A stretch of DNA of 64,000 nucleotides from Croceibacterium sp. TMG7-5b_MA50 (lineage in GTDB: Bacteria > Pseudomonadota > Alphaproteobacteria > Sphingomonadales > Sphingomonadaceae), in NCBI RefSeq assembly GCF_039830145.1, contig NZ_CP156082.1, positions 390,001-454,000 of the forward strand. The letters run 5' to 3'. A model generated the notes under the pieces. That model was not told where the DNA came from and ran no database searches. It was given only the letters and a program-made list of their open reading frames with translations. This document shows positions 55,917 through 64,000 of the stretch, in pieces; the first letter of the stretch is position 1, and each line of letters opens with the position of its first letter. Position numbers and translations under genes: made by a program.

Positions 55917-55938
55917 AAGTTGACACTAAGTTGACACC
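55917..55938. repeat. Tandem 11-bp direct repeat
   Basis: AAGTTGACACT followed directly by AAGTTGACACC, 19 bases after the TonB receptor stop. Each copy contains TTGACA, but no suitable -10 is seen downstream. It lies in the 241-base gap before the Rrf2 gene and could be a regulator-binding site. Confidence 0.5.
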
Positions 55939-56138
55939 TCCCGCACTCAGCCCGGCCCGTCATCCCGATCGGTGACGGACGGGCTGCCTGGGGGCGGGCA
56001 ATGGCGGGTCGGTGGGCGATGCATGGGATCGTCCAGCCATAGAGCGGGGCATGTAGGAAAGCGGTTTCGCCGAACTTGTCACCTCCGCCACGTCGCCCTT
56101 GCCGATCACGCCGGCGACGCGCATCAAGGCTGCTCGTC

Positions 56139-56621
56139 ATGCTGTCGCAAAAAACCCGCTATGCCATCCGTGCCATGCAGCATCTGGCTGATCGCCATGG
56201 CGATGGGCCCGTCCAACTGGCGGAGATCGCCGCGGCCCAGAACATCCCCACCAAGTTCCTGACTACGATCCTGTCCGAACTGTCCCGGTACGGTCTGGTC
56301 AGCAGCAAGCGGGGCAAGGTGGGTGGTTATTGGCTGGCCATCCCACCGGTCGATATCACCTATGGCGACCTGATCCGCCTGATGCGCGGGTCCCTGGCGT
56401 TGGTCCCGTGCGCAAGCCGGTTCGCGCATGAGAAGTGCAGCCATTGCCTGGCGGAAGGGGAGTGCCGGACCCGTGCGCTGATGCTGGAAGTGAGGGATCG
56501 CACAGCGGAGATCCTGGACAGCATCCGCCTGTCGGACGCGATCGACCTGGTGCCCGCCTTCGACAATGACGACGTGCCCGATCGACCGGCCGCAGCAAAG
56601 CTTCGCTTGGGCGAAGAGTAG
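56139..56621 (+). CDS. Rrf2-family regulator with cysteine cluster
   Basis: A 160-residue Rrf2 regulator. The helix-turn-helix is ARLTTRYAIRAMQHLADR-type: KTRYAIRAMQHLAD, then LAEIAAAQNIPTKFLTTILSELSRYGLVSSKRGKVGGY. A cysteine group follows (C-x8-C-x2-C-x5-C near residues 88-107), of the kind that binds an iron-sulfur cluster in IscR-like members, although the spacing differs from IscR. The wing and dimer helix are complete. It is 65 bases before the yezD-like gene, so the two probably share a transcript. Confidence 0.88.
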   Translation: MLSQKTRYAIRAMQHLADRHGDGPVQLAEIAAAQNIPTKFLTTILSELSRYGLVSSKRGKVGGYWLAIPPVDITYGDLIRLMRGSLALVPCASRFAHEKCSHCLAEGECRTRALMLEVRDRTAEILDSIRLSDAIDLVPAFDNDDVPDRPAAAKLRLGEE

Positions 56622-56686
56622 CGGAAGGTTATTGTCTACCAGCTGAGTTGAGATAGAAAGCTCCCCATCGAAGCAGGAGCAATCCG

Positions 56687-56851
56687 ATGGGCACACGTTC
56701 CGACCAAATCCCTTCGCAGGATCGAAGCGATGCAATGGCCACGGTGGCCGACGCACTTGGTCGCCTGCGCTACGGCGTGATCCAGCTGACCGTACATGAC
56801 GGCAAGCTGATGCAGATCGACGTTACCGAACGGCGCCGTTTCGCCGGCTGA
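56687..56851 (+). CDS. YezD family small protein (DUF2292)
   Basis: A 54-residue protein too short for most gene finders. The core ALGRLRYGVIQLTVHDGKLM, then QIDVTERRRF, matches the DUF2292/YezD pattern of a short beta-rich fold ending in a basic ERRRF motif. AGGAG lies 7 bases before the ATG, and the gene sits cleanly between the Rrf2 regulator and the TonB receptor. In Bacillus the yezD gene heads a sulfate-assimilation operon; a sulfur link here is inference. Confidence 0.78.
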   Translation: MGTRSDQIPSQDRSDAMATVADALGRLRYGVIQLTVHDGKLMQIDVTERRRFAG

Positions 56852-56925
56852 GCCGGCCACGCCCGATAACCACCAGTGATCAGACCGGACCACCGGATGC
56901 ATCTCCACCTTACGAAAGCGAGACC

Positions 56926-59376
56926 ATGCATCCCCAATCCGTTGCGCTGCTGCTGGCGGCGACATCCCTGCTTGCCGTCAATCCTGTCCGTGCGCAGGAG
57001 GTCGATCCCGGTTCGCGGCAAGGCGCGACACCGCCGTCAGTAGGTACCGGCGCGCGCGATGCGCCGGCGCCGGAGATCGTGGTCACGGCCCGCCGCCGGC
57101 AGGAAACCGCGCAGCAGGTGCCGCTGGCGATCAGCGTGGTGGATGCGGACAAGATCGACAATACCGGCGCCTTCAACGTGGGCCGGCTGCAGCAGCTGGT
57201 CCCGTCACTGAACTTCTACAGTTCCAACCCACGCAACTCTGCGGTGAACATCCGCGGCATCGGCGTGCCGTTCGGACTTACCAACGATGGCTTCGACCAG
57301 GGCGTCGGCATTTATGTCGACGATGTCTATTACAACCGCGTCGCCTCCGCCACGTTCGACTTCCTGGATGTGGCGCAGATCGAGGTGCTGCGCGGGCCGC
57401 AGGGCACCCTGTATGGCAAGAACACCACGGCGGGTGCGATCAACATCACCACCCGCCAGCCGACCTTCGATTTCGAGGGCCGGGCCGAGGTGTCGATCGG
57501 CAATCTGGGCTTCACGCAGGCAAAGGCGAGCGTTTCCGGTCCGTTGAGCGAGAATGTGGCGGCGCGCATCGCCTTTTCCGGCACCGACCGTCGCGGCACG
57601 ATCCGCAATGTGCGAACCGGTGCGTGGATCAACGAACAGGACAATCTGGGCATTCGCGGGCAGATCCTGTGGGAACCGTCCGCCACCGTGGAGGTGACGC
57701 TTGCGGGCGATTACAGCACGCAGGACCCGGAATGCTGCGGCACGGTGTTCGTCCGCACCGGTGCGACGCAGCGCGCGCTGAACCGGCAATATGCCGCGCT
57801 CGCCGCCGCGCAGAATTATCAGGTGGTCAGCACCAATCCGTTCGACCGGCGGACCGATATCGATGCCAACCTCAATGCCGGCAACACCATCGCCGGCGCA
57901 TCCGCCCGCATCCGCTGGGACACCGGCTGGGGCGAGCTGACCAGCATCACCGCATGGCGGCTGTGGGACTGGTTGCCGGAGAACGACCGCGACTTCACCG
58001 GCCTGCCGATCACCAGTGTCTCGCAGAACCCGAGCCAGCAGAACCAGTGGACGCAGGAACTGCGCTTCAACCACGATGGCGATGGCATCGACTTCCTGCT
58101 GGGCGCGTTCGCGTTCTACCAGGAGGTGCGCACGCAAGGTACGCAGGCGCAAGGATCGGCGGCCAGCGCGTGGCTGCTGGCGCCCTCCAGCGCGCTGTCG
58201 CGCGACCCCAGCGTACTGAACGGTCTGACTGCGACCAACGACATCCGGCTGGACAACCTGTCTCTGGCCGTGTTCGGCCAGGCGAGTTTCGAGCTGACAG
58301 ACAGCCTCAGCATCCAGCCCGGTGTACGGCTGAACTACGACAAGAAGGACGGCCTCTACAATTCGGTCGTCACCAATGGCTCGGGTCAGCTGGTGACGTT
58401 CACCAGCACCGATCCGCGGATCGTGGCCCAGCGCGGCGTGCTGGCGCCGCAATTCTTCGAGCCTGAGTTCGACGACTGGAACGTCAGCTACGACGTGACG
58501 CTCGCCTACGCGATCACGCCCGACATCCGGGCCCATGCAACCTATGCCCGCACCTTCAAGCCGGGCGGCGTCAACCTGAACGGCGTGCCCAACGATGCGG
58601 CGGGCAATCCGGTTCTGGAGGTGGGCGCCGTCGATCCGGAACGGGTGAGCCATTACGAAATCGGCCTGAAGAGCCAGTTCCTGGACGGACGCGCCACGGT
58701 GAACCTGGCCGCGTTCCGCACCGACATCCGCGATTATCAGGCGCAGGTGGTGAACGGGCAGACCGGCGTGCTGCGCGGGTATCTCGCCAACGCGGATGCC
58801 GTGCGCACACAGGGGATCGAGATCGACGCCTCGCTTCGCCCCTCCGCCCGGTTCAACACCTACATCAGCGGTGCGTACACCGATGCAACCTATCGCTCCT
58901 TCCCCGATGCGCCGTGCCCACCGGAGCTGTCGGGTGGTACCACCGTCGGGGCCGGGCAGTCGCCTTCCGCACCGGGGACGCCGGGCGGCCTCAGCCCGGC
59001 CAATTGCGACATCTCCGGCCAGCGTCTGCCAGGCGTGTCCAAGTATGCGCTGTCCTTCGGCGCGGAGGGCAACCTGCCGGTCACGCTGCTGGGGCGGGAA
59101 GGGCAGATCTACCTGGGTTATGACGGCAGCTACCGGTCCGATTTCTCGTCCAACCCATCACCATCGGCTTACACCTGGATCGACGGGTATGACCTGCATA
59201 ACCTGCGCGCCGGCTTCCGCACGGATGCGGGGCTGAACACCTTCGTCTGGGTGCGTAATGCCTTTGACGAGGATTACTTCGAGCAATTGCAGGTGCCATC
59301 GGGGAATACCGGCCTGATCGTCGGCAATCCCGGTGATCCGCGCACCTGGGGCGTCACGGTCCAGGCGCAGTTCTGA
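56926..59376 (+). CDS. TonB-dependent outer-membrane receptor
   Basis: An 816-residue receptor with a signal peptide (LLAATSLLAVNPVRAQ), TonB box PEIVVTARRRQE near residues 45-56, a plug with VNIRGIGVPFGL, RGPQGTLYGKNTTAGAINI near 155-175, and a beta-barrel ending GVTVQAQF. This plug style (DVAQIEVLRGPQGTLYGKN) is that of the large sphingomonad receptor families for siderophores, vitamins or complex organics. One loop near residue 660 has paired Cys. It lies downstream of Rrf2 and yezD and upstream of an SDR, suggesting a co-regulated uptake group. Confidence 0.93.
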   Translation: MHPQSVALLLAATSLLAVNPVRAQEVDPGSRQGATPPSVGTGARDAPAPEIVVTARRRQETAQQVPLAISVVDADKIDNTGAFNVGRLQQLVPSLNFYSSNPRNSAVNIRGIGVPFGLTNDGFDQGVGIYVDDVYYNRVASATFDFLDVAQIEVLRGPQGTLYGKNTTAGAINITTRQPTFDFEGRAEVSIGNLGFTQAKASVSGPLSENVAARIAFSGTDRRGTIRNVRTGAWINEQDNLGIRGQILWEPSATVEVTLAGDYSTQDPECCGTVFVRTGATQRALNRQYAALAAAQNYQVVSTNPFDRRTDIDANLNAGNTIAGASARIRWDTGWGELTSITAWRLWDWLPENDRDFTGLPITSVSQNPSQQNQWTQELRFNHDGDGIDFLLGAFAFYQEVRTQGTQAQGSAASAWLLAPSSALSRDPSVLNGLTATNDIRLDNLSLAVFGQASFELTDSLSIQPGVRLNYDKKDGLYNSVVTNGSGQLVTFTSTDPRIVAQRGVLAPQFFEPEFDDWNVSYDVTLAYAITPDIRAHATYARTFKPGGVNLNGVPNDAAGNPVLEVGAVDPERVSHYEIGLKSQFLDGRATVNLAAFRTDIRDYQAQVVNGQTGVLRGYLANADAVRTQGIEIDASLRPSARFNTYISGAYTDATYRSFPDAPCPPELSGGTTVGAGQSPSAPGTPGGLSPANCDISGQRLPGVSKYALSFGAEGNLPVTLLGREGQIYLGYDGSYRSDFSSNPSPSAYTWIDGYDLHNLRAGFRTDAGLNTFVWVRNAFDEDYFEQLQVPSGNTGLIVGNPGDPRTWGVTVQAQF

Positions 59377-59449
59377 TCCTGCGACGAAGCGGGCGGGCAC
59401 CAAGGCACGTCCGCTTCGTCTTGCCTCTGAACCGAAGCAGGAGGCTCCC

Positions 59450-60193
59450 ATGAAACTTGATGGCAACACCATCCTCGTCACCGGCGGCGGATCGGGGATC
59501 GGGCAGGCGCTGGCGTGGCAATTTGCGGACCGCGGCAACACGGTCATCGTCGCCGGGCGCACGGAGGCAAGCCTGGCGAAGACAGTGGCGGACCGGCCGG
59601 GCATGCATACGCAGGTGCTGGACGTGGCGGATGGCGCCAGCGTGGACGCGGCGATCGACCGGTTGCGGCGTGACTTCCCGCAGATCAACATGCTGATCCA
59701 CGCAGGCGGCGTGATGGAGCGCCAGGAACTCGGCAGCGGCGGCACGCTGGCGACGGCGGAGCAGGTCGTGAACATCAACCTGCTTGGCACGATGCGCATC
59801 TGCGAAGGCGTGATCCCGCTGCTGGATGGCAAGTCTGACGCGGTCATCTGCACGATGTCGAGTGGCCTCGCCTTCGTGCCGCTGCCGGCGACGCCCGCCT
59901 ACAGCGCCAGCAAGGCGGGCGTGCACAGCTACTCGGTATCGCTGCGGCATCGGCTGCAGGGCCGGATCGAGGTGATCGAGATCGCGCCGCCGGCCGTGCA
60001 GACCGGCCTGACTCCGGGGCAGGAAAGCCGCGCAGGCTACATGCCGCTGGATGATTACATCGCGGAAACGATGGCGAACTTTGAACAGGTGCCAACGCCG
60101 CCTGAAAACCTGGTCCAGCGGGTGTTGCCGCTGCGTCATGCGGAACGCGACGGCAAGGTGGCCGACATGCTGCAGGCGCTGGGCAGGCTGTAG
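59450..60193 (+). CDS. Short-chain dehydrogenase/reductase, DltE-like
   Basis: A 247-residue SDR with TGGGSGIG at residues 10-17, an HAGG in place of NAG near 85, the catalytic YSASK (YxxxK) near 155, and PPAVQTGL near 185. AGGAGG lies 5 bases before the ATG. It follows the TonB receptor by 73 bases, and may act on the compound taken up; that is inference. Members of this group have few assigned substrates. Confidence 0.85.
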   Translation: MKLDGNTILVTGGGSGIGQALAWQFADRGNTVIVAGRTEASLAKTVADRPGMHTQVLDVADGASVDAAIDRLRRDFPQINMLIHAGGVMERQELGSGGTLATAEQVVNINLLGTMRICEGVIPLLDGKSDAVICTMSSGLAFVPLPATPAYSASKAGVHSYSVSLRHRLQGRIEVIEIAPPAVQTGLTPGQESRAGYMPLDDYIAETMANFEQVPTPPENLVQRVLPLRHAERDGKVADMLQALGRL

Positions 60194-60199
60194 GCGGGG

Positions 60200-61108
60200 C
60201 TACCCGCTCCGCCGGGAAAGCGGGTGCGCGGCCGGCTCGCCTGCGGGAACGACGTCGACCCGGAAATCCGTCTGCTGCCGTGCCCGGCCGACGAAAATGC
60301 CGTTTACGGGCGCGACATCCGCATAGTCGCGCCCCATGCCCAGGAAGATGTGATCGTCCCGCGCCAGGCTGTTATTGGTGGGATCGATGCCGATCCAACC
60401 GGCATCCGGCCCGCACCAGACCGCTGCCCAGGCATGCATCGCGTCCGCCCCCACCAACCGGGGACGGCCGGGTGGAGGCAAGGTGCGCAGGTATCCGCTG
60501 ACATAGGCCGCGGGAACGCCGTGCATCCGCATGGCGACGATCAGCACATGGGCGAAGTCCTGGCACACGCCCTTGCGCTGCGCGAACGCCTCCGCCGGCA
60601 GGGTGCGGGCGGTCGTGCTGCCGGAGGAATAGGCGAATTCCCGATGGATCCGCGCGGCGAGGGCGCGCGCGCCGTCCAGCACCGGCATCTCGGGCGACAG
60701 GTCGGCAGCGGCCCAACTGCCGATCGTCTCATCCAAGGGAGTCATCGGTCCGCCGTACAGGTACGGCGCAGGGGCCAGCGGATCGAGCCTGCGCGTGGTG
60801 GCGGCGAGTTCCGGTATCCGCCCGATCGCGGGCGTGGCTGACGGAACGGGCGGCGGATGGATGTCGGCCGTGAACTCGGTCACGATGCGCAATGTCTCGA
60901 CCGGCTGATCGTATCGCACTGCCGTGACATGGGTGAGGTAAGGTCCCGGTGCGTCCGCCCGCCATGCCGGCTGGGGATCGATCGTCATGGAAAAGCCGCT
61001 GATCGTCTGTCCCGGCCACCCGACCGGCTTCAGGCGCAGGTTGAGTCGGGCATCGGAGATGCTGCCGCGGTAGAACAGCCGCGTATCCTGCCGTACGCTA
61101 TACCTCAC
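60200..61108 (-). CDS. Transglutaminase-like protein partner of the ATP-grasp/alpha-E protein
   Basis: A 302-residue cytoplasmic protein. The N-terminal beta-domain (VRYSVRQDTRLFYRGSISDA) is followed by a transglutaminase-like protease fold with the catalytic triad visible: Cys in GVCQDFAHV near residue 182, His in DAMHAWAAV near 222 and Asp in GIDPTNN near 240. The start is GTG 61108, overlapping the stop of the ATP-grasp/alpha-E gene (GTGA), so translation is coupled. Families of this type accompany circularly permuted ATP-grasp and alpha-E proteins and are predicted to cut or form peptide-like bonds; the actual substrate is unknown. Confidence 0.88.
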   Translation of the reverse strand: MRYSVRQDTRLFYRGSISDARLNLRLKPVGWPGQTISGFSMTIDPQPAWRADAPGPYLTHVTAVRYDQPVETLRIVTEFTADIHPPPVPSATPAIGRIPELAATTRRLDPLAPAPYLYGGPMTPLDETIGSWAAADLSPEMPVLDGARALAARIHREFAYSSGSTTARTLPAEAFAQRKGVCQDFAHVLIVAMRMHGVPAAYVSGYLRTLPPPGRPRLVGADAMHAWAAVWCGPDAGWIGIDPTNNSLARDDHIFLGMGRDYADVAPVNGIFVGRARQQTDFRVDVVPAGEPAAHPLSRRSG

Positions 61109-63603
61109 CCCAGCAGCATCTCGCGTTCCGGCCGGCGTAGCACCTCCTGCTGCAGGAAGAACCGCTTTCCGATGGCGTTGGACAGCACCGCCAGGCTGTC
61201 GAGCAGATCGCCGATTACCGCGGGCGTCACATCCTCCGCCTCCAGCGCCTCCACCCTGGCATGCAACTGGCGCGCGAGCCGCAATGGCAGGTCGGCGCGA
61301 CCTGAATGGCGCAGATGAGGCAGCGCCTCCATGTGCTGGACCAGACGGCGGGTCTGGAAGATCGCCCCGCGCGGCTGTTCGGGGTCGAGCAGCACGATGT
61401 CGATCACCGGCACGGGGAACGGCCGGGTCATGTAGCGGCTGATATACAGCGCCTCCGCATCGGCGAGGTCCAGCAAGGCGCCCAGATCGTCGCCGCTGGG
61501 TTCCGCCGGGAGCAGGGCGTCCGTCGCCTGCAGGATGAGCGATGCGCGTTCCAGGCACAGCCCGGTGTCGAGGAAGCGCCATGCATCGGCGCGGCTCAGC
61601 GTATCGGCGATCAGGCGCTGCACCGCCGCCCCGCGTTCGATCGCCGCTTCCGCCGCGGCGATCAGGGATTCGGCATTGCCGGGCACGAATGGGGCGAGCG
61701 GCCGGTTCAGCGCACGCCAGCTGTCCCGGCTCAGCCGGTCGCGCAGCAGCAATGCCAGCGAGCGCATCCGCTCGTCCAAGGCCGCGACCGAGCCGTAGGC
61801 GGTCGTGTCGCCCAATGCGGCGGCGGCGATATCGAGCACCGGTGCCTGGGCGTTGCCGCCGGGTGCCGCACCCCACCGGGCCAGCAGACGGCACAGCCGC
61901 TCCACCGTGCCCATGGCCGACGGGTCGGCGGCGAGGTCGCCGGCGCTCTGCAGCAGCGTGCGCGCGGCGCGGGCGGTCTGCTGGCAGCGTTCGGCATAGC
62001 GGCCGAACCAGAACAGATTGTCGGCCGCCTGGCTGGGCAGCAGACCGGCGCCGCGCCGGACGCTGGGTGCCTCCTCCGGCGCGGAGACGGTCATAGGCGG
62101 ACTGGGTGCGGCAGCCGCCGCGGGATCGACGATGCACACGTCGGCGGACAGGTCGCCCTGGCCCATAAGCCAGGTGCGCAGTTCGCCGCTCTGCGAAATA
62201 CGGCCCAGTCCGCCGGGCAGCACGGTCCACGCGCCCGCCGCATCCCGCGCCAGGAAAGCACGCAGGGTGAAGCCGCGCGGCTCCAGTCGATTGCCAACGA
62301 GACACGGCGTGGTGGAAACCTGAATGATCTCCTGCGCGGTGTAGTCCATCGCGCGCCTGCGCATCGCTTCGGCCAGCTGGGCGCGCTCCTCCACCGTCAG
62401 GCTGCTCCCCTGGCGGGTGGCTCCTTCCGGCAGCAGCGCGACCGGCGTGCGGAAGGAGGAGGACAGGACCAGTTCGTCCAGATGCTCCAGAACGTAATCC
62501 CGTTCTGCCGGGCCGCCGCACCACCAGGTGGCGGCATTGGGCAGCAGCAGCGGTTCGCCCCGCAGTTCGTGGCACAGACGCGGGATGAAGGCGGACATGG
62601 CGCGCGATTCCACCACGCCGCCACCCATCCAGTTGGCCACGGCGAGCTGCCCGCTCTCGCAGGCGGACAGGAGGCCAGGGACGCCGATGCCACTACGAGT
62701 GTCGAAGTTCAGCGGATCGATCGAATGCGTGTTGATCCAGCGCCACAGCGCATCGATCCGCTTCAGTCCGGCGATGGTGCGGACAAACAGCTGCCCGTCG
62801 CGCACCACCAGGTCGCGCCCTTCCACCAGGGAGAAGCCCAGATGCCGGGCGAGGTAGGCCTGTTCCGGGTAAGACTGGCTGAACCGGCCGGGCGTCAGCA
62901 GCGCGACCCGCGGCTCGCTCCGCTGGCAATCGGCGGCGATGCCGGCGCGCAGCGCGGTGAAGAAGTCGTTCTGCCGGCGGGTGGCCATGCGGGCGAGGGC
63001 ACCGCCGGTCGCCCGGCTCATGGCCAGGCGGTTCTCCAGCGCGTAGCCGACGCCGATGGCGAAGCGGACCCGGTCCGCCAACACCCGCCATTCGCCGGTC
63101 GGCCCACGCGCGAGGTCGATCGCCACCACCTGCAGGTGATGGCGCGGCGGCGCGATGCCGACCATGCGACGCGCGAAGTGGGGGGAGCCGGAGACCATCG
63201 CGGCCGGCAGGTGCCCCTCGCGCACCAATCGCTGCGGGCCGTAGATGTCGGCAACGATCGTTTCCAGCAGCTCGGCCCGTTGGACGAGGCCGGCGGCAAT
63301 GCCGCGCCATTCCGCGGCGCCGATCACGATCGGCACCGGGCCGAGCGGCCAGGACCGTTCCTGCTCATCCCCGGTCAGGCGGAAGGCGATACCCAATTCC
63401 GCGACATGGCGGTCGATCTGCGCCTGTGCCGCGGCAAGATCGCCGTCACCCTGTTGCGCCAGGGTGCTGACGAAGCCGCGCCACGCCTCCGCCACCGACA
63501 ACGGCGAGGCGGCGAACAGGTCGCTTTGCTGGTTGCCGGAATACCAGGCGAGCGGATCGGTGCCGGGTTCCTGACCGAACAGATCGACACCCAGGCTGGC
63601 CAT
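61105..63603 (-). CDS. Fused circularly permuted ATP-grasp and alpha-E protein
   Basis: An 832-residue protein that joins two families usually encoded separately. Residues 1 to about 470 are the circularly permuted type 2 ATP-grasp domain (DUF404/407), with RRMVGIAPPRHHLQVVAIDL, GALENRLAMSRATG-type YALENRLAMSRATGG, LLTPGRFSQSYPEQAYLARHLGF near 235-258 and GRISQSGELRTW near 465. Residues from about 510 form the alpha-helical alpha-E domain (DUF403), with LPSQAADNLFWFGRYAERCQQTARAARTLL near 515-545. Comparative studies of ATP-grasp amidoligases predict that such proteins, with a transglutaminase-like partner, make or modify peptide-like tags. It overlaps the transglutaminase gene by 4 bases. 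Confidence 0.9.
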   Translation of the reverse strand: MASLGVDLFGQEPGTDPLAWYSGNQQSDLFAASPLSVAEAWRGFVSTLAQQGDGDLAAAQAQIDRHVAELGIAFRLTGDEQERSWPLGPVPIVIGAAEWRGIAAGLVQRAELLETIVADIYGPQRLVREGHLPAAMVSGSPHFARRMVGIAPPRHHLQVVAIDLARGPTGEWRVLADRVRFAIGVGYALENRLAMSRATGGALARMATRRQNDFFTALRAGIAADCQRSEPRVALLTPGRFSQSYPEQAYLARHLGFSLVEGRDLVVRDGQLFVRTIAGLKRIDALWRWINTHSIDPLNFDTRSGIGVPGLLSACESGQLAVANWMGGGVVESRAMSAFIPRLCHELRGEPLLLPNAATWWCGGPAERDYVLEHLDELVLSSSFRTPVALLPEGATRQGSSLTVEERAQLAEAMRRRAMDYTAQEIIQVSTTPCLVGNRLEPRGFTLRAFLARDAAGAWTVLPGGLGRISQSGELRTWLMGQGDLSADVCIVDPAAAAAPSPPMTVSAPEEAPSVRRGAGLLPSQAADNLFWFGRYAERCQQTARAARTLLQSAGDLAADPSAMGTVERLCRLLARWGAAPGGNAQAPVLDIAAAALGDTTAYGSVAALDERMRSLALLLRDRLSRDSWRALNRPLAPFVPGNAESLIAAAEAAIERGAAVQRLIADTLSRADAWRFLDTGLCLERASLILQATDALLPAEPSGDDLGALLDLADAEALYISRYMTRPFPVPVIDIVLLDPEQPRGAIFQTRRLVQHMEALPHLRHSGRADLPLRLARQLHARVEALEAEDVTPAVIGDLLDSLAVLSNAIGKRFFLQQEVLRRPEREMLLG

Positions 63604-63639
63604 GCGCTTCCCAAACTCCCGTTGTTGAAGCCGGCAGGC

Positions 63640-64000
63640 TTACCGGGGCTGGCCTAACGCTTCCGTTTCGGGGTGACTACGCAATTCTGGCCGCTCGGTG
63701 CCCTGCGGGTACGGCACCCGGGCCTTCAGCCGCAGCATCGGCTGTTCCAGCCAGCGCCACGACAAGGCGGCGAGGGCAATGCTGGCGCCACCGACGACCA
63801 GCAGGACGATCCAGCCGCGCCCGTGGCCGGTCAGCCAGATGCAGGCGAGCAGCAGGTAGATATGGTACAGGTAGATGCCATAGCTGCGCCGCCCCACCCA
63901 GACGAGCAGCCGGTTGCCAAGCAGCCGTTCCGCCAACCCGAAAGGAGCGTGGCGGGCGAACAGCAGCACCGCGACGTAAAAGGCGGCGGACAGCGGCTGG
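63640..64000 (-). CDS. Acyltransferase family 3 membrane protein, C-terminal part (cut by right edge)
   Basis: The last 120 or so residues of a polytopic O-acyltransferase (OafA-like). Visible are WVGRRSYGIYLYHIYLLLA, a further membrane segment WIVLLVVGGASIALAALSWRWLEQPMLRL, the EQPM ending that is typical of this family, and a hydrophilic tail. The frame is open to the right edge; GTG 63969 is internal and not a start. Members acetylate surface polysaccharides or lipids. It ends 36 bases before the ATP-grasp gene stop region and reads in the same direction. Confidence 0.85.
   Translation of the reverse strand, partial: QPLSAAFYVAVLLFARHAPFGLAERLLGNRLLVWVGRRSYGIYLYHIYLLLACIWLTGHGRGWIVLLVVGGASIALAALSWRWLEQPMLRLKARVPYPQGTERPELRSHPETEALGQPR

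Noticed and set aside
60200-62575. Transglutaminase frame extended upstream to 791 codons
   Set aside because: The extra 489 codons run antisense-free but out of frame inside the ATP-grasp/alpha-E gene; the GTG at 61108 with GTGA overlap gives the family N-terminus.

Overview
This is a high-GC bacterial chromosome segment, most likely from an alphaproteobacterium of the order Sphingomonadales (Erythrobacteraceae or Sphingomonadaceae type). The pointers are two TonB-dependent receptors with long surface loops, frequent GTG and TTG starts, ATGA/TGATG gene overlaps, an sll-type flg cluster with very short FlgD and FlgE, and an RpoH promoter of the alphaproteobacterial form. No insertion sequence, phage or CRISPR array is visible, and both edges cut genes.

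Layout. 1-6.6 kb is the translation/RNA block rbfA-tdk-M50 protease-truB-rpsO-pnp, followed by a small winged-helix-like protein and queH. 6.6-13.1 kb (mostly minus strand) carries a YadA-like trimeric autotransporter, an overlapping amidohydrolase pair in which one partner lacks the metal-binding HxH, and a Tat-exported (alpha/alpha)6 glycosidase. 13.3-18.2 kb is a TetR-controlled EmrAB-type efflux operon with its own outer-membrane lipoprotein; two matching GTAC-N6-GTAC palindromes flank the divergent promoters. 18.3-29.1 kb holds metabolic singletons: oligogalacturonate lyase, a flavoprotein with a divergent Rrf2 regulator, a nucleoside deaminase, glgX, an NMT1-like binding protein, a flavin reductase, an ABC-F protein and uxuA. 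Then come tRNA-Ser(CGA) and hspQ, the latter behind a near-consensus heat-shock promoter.

30.0-45.8 kb is a flagellar supercluster. One minus-strand operon (MotA/ExbB-like, ExbD-like, flgA, flgM, flgN, lytic transglycosylase, flhA, fliA) is divergent from a plus-strand operon (flgB C D E F G H I J K L, then motA motB). A sigma-54 promoter of textbook form lies in the divergent gap and points at flgB. FlgJ is only the rod-binding half, and the separate transglycosylase probably supplies the wall-cutting activity. A stator-like pair whose B subunit has no peptidoglycan-binding domain heads the minus-strand operon, in addition to the normal motAB.

45.8-64 kb holds gph, glmU and glmS (UDP-GlcNAc supply), a short-chain dehydrogenase, acs divergent from a TonB receptor, then an Rrf2 regulator-YezD-TonB receptor-dehydrogenase group, and finally a translationally coupled pair: a fused circularly permuted ATP-grasp/alpha-E protein and a transglutaminase-like protein. 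That pair belongs to a predicted but poorly characterised peptide-modification system. The last feature is the C-terminal end of a membrane acyltransferase cut by the right edge.

The coding assignments come from reading motifs in the translated sequence; promoter and operator calls are pattern matches only.
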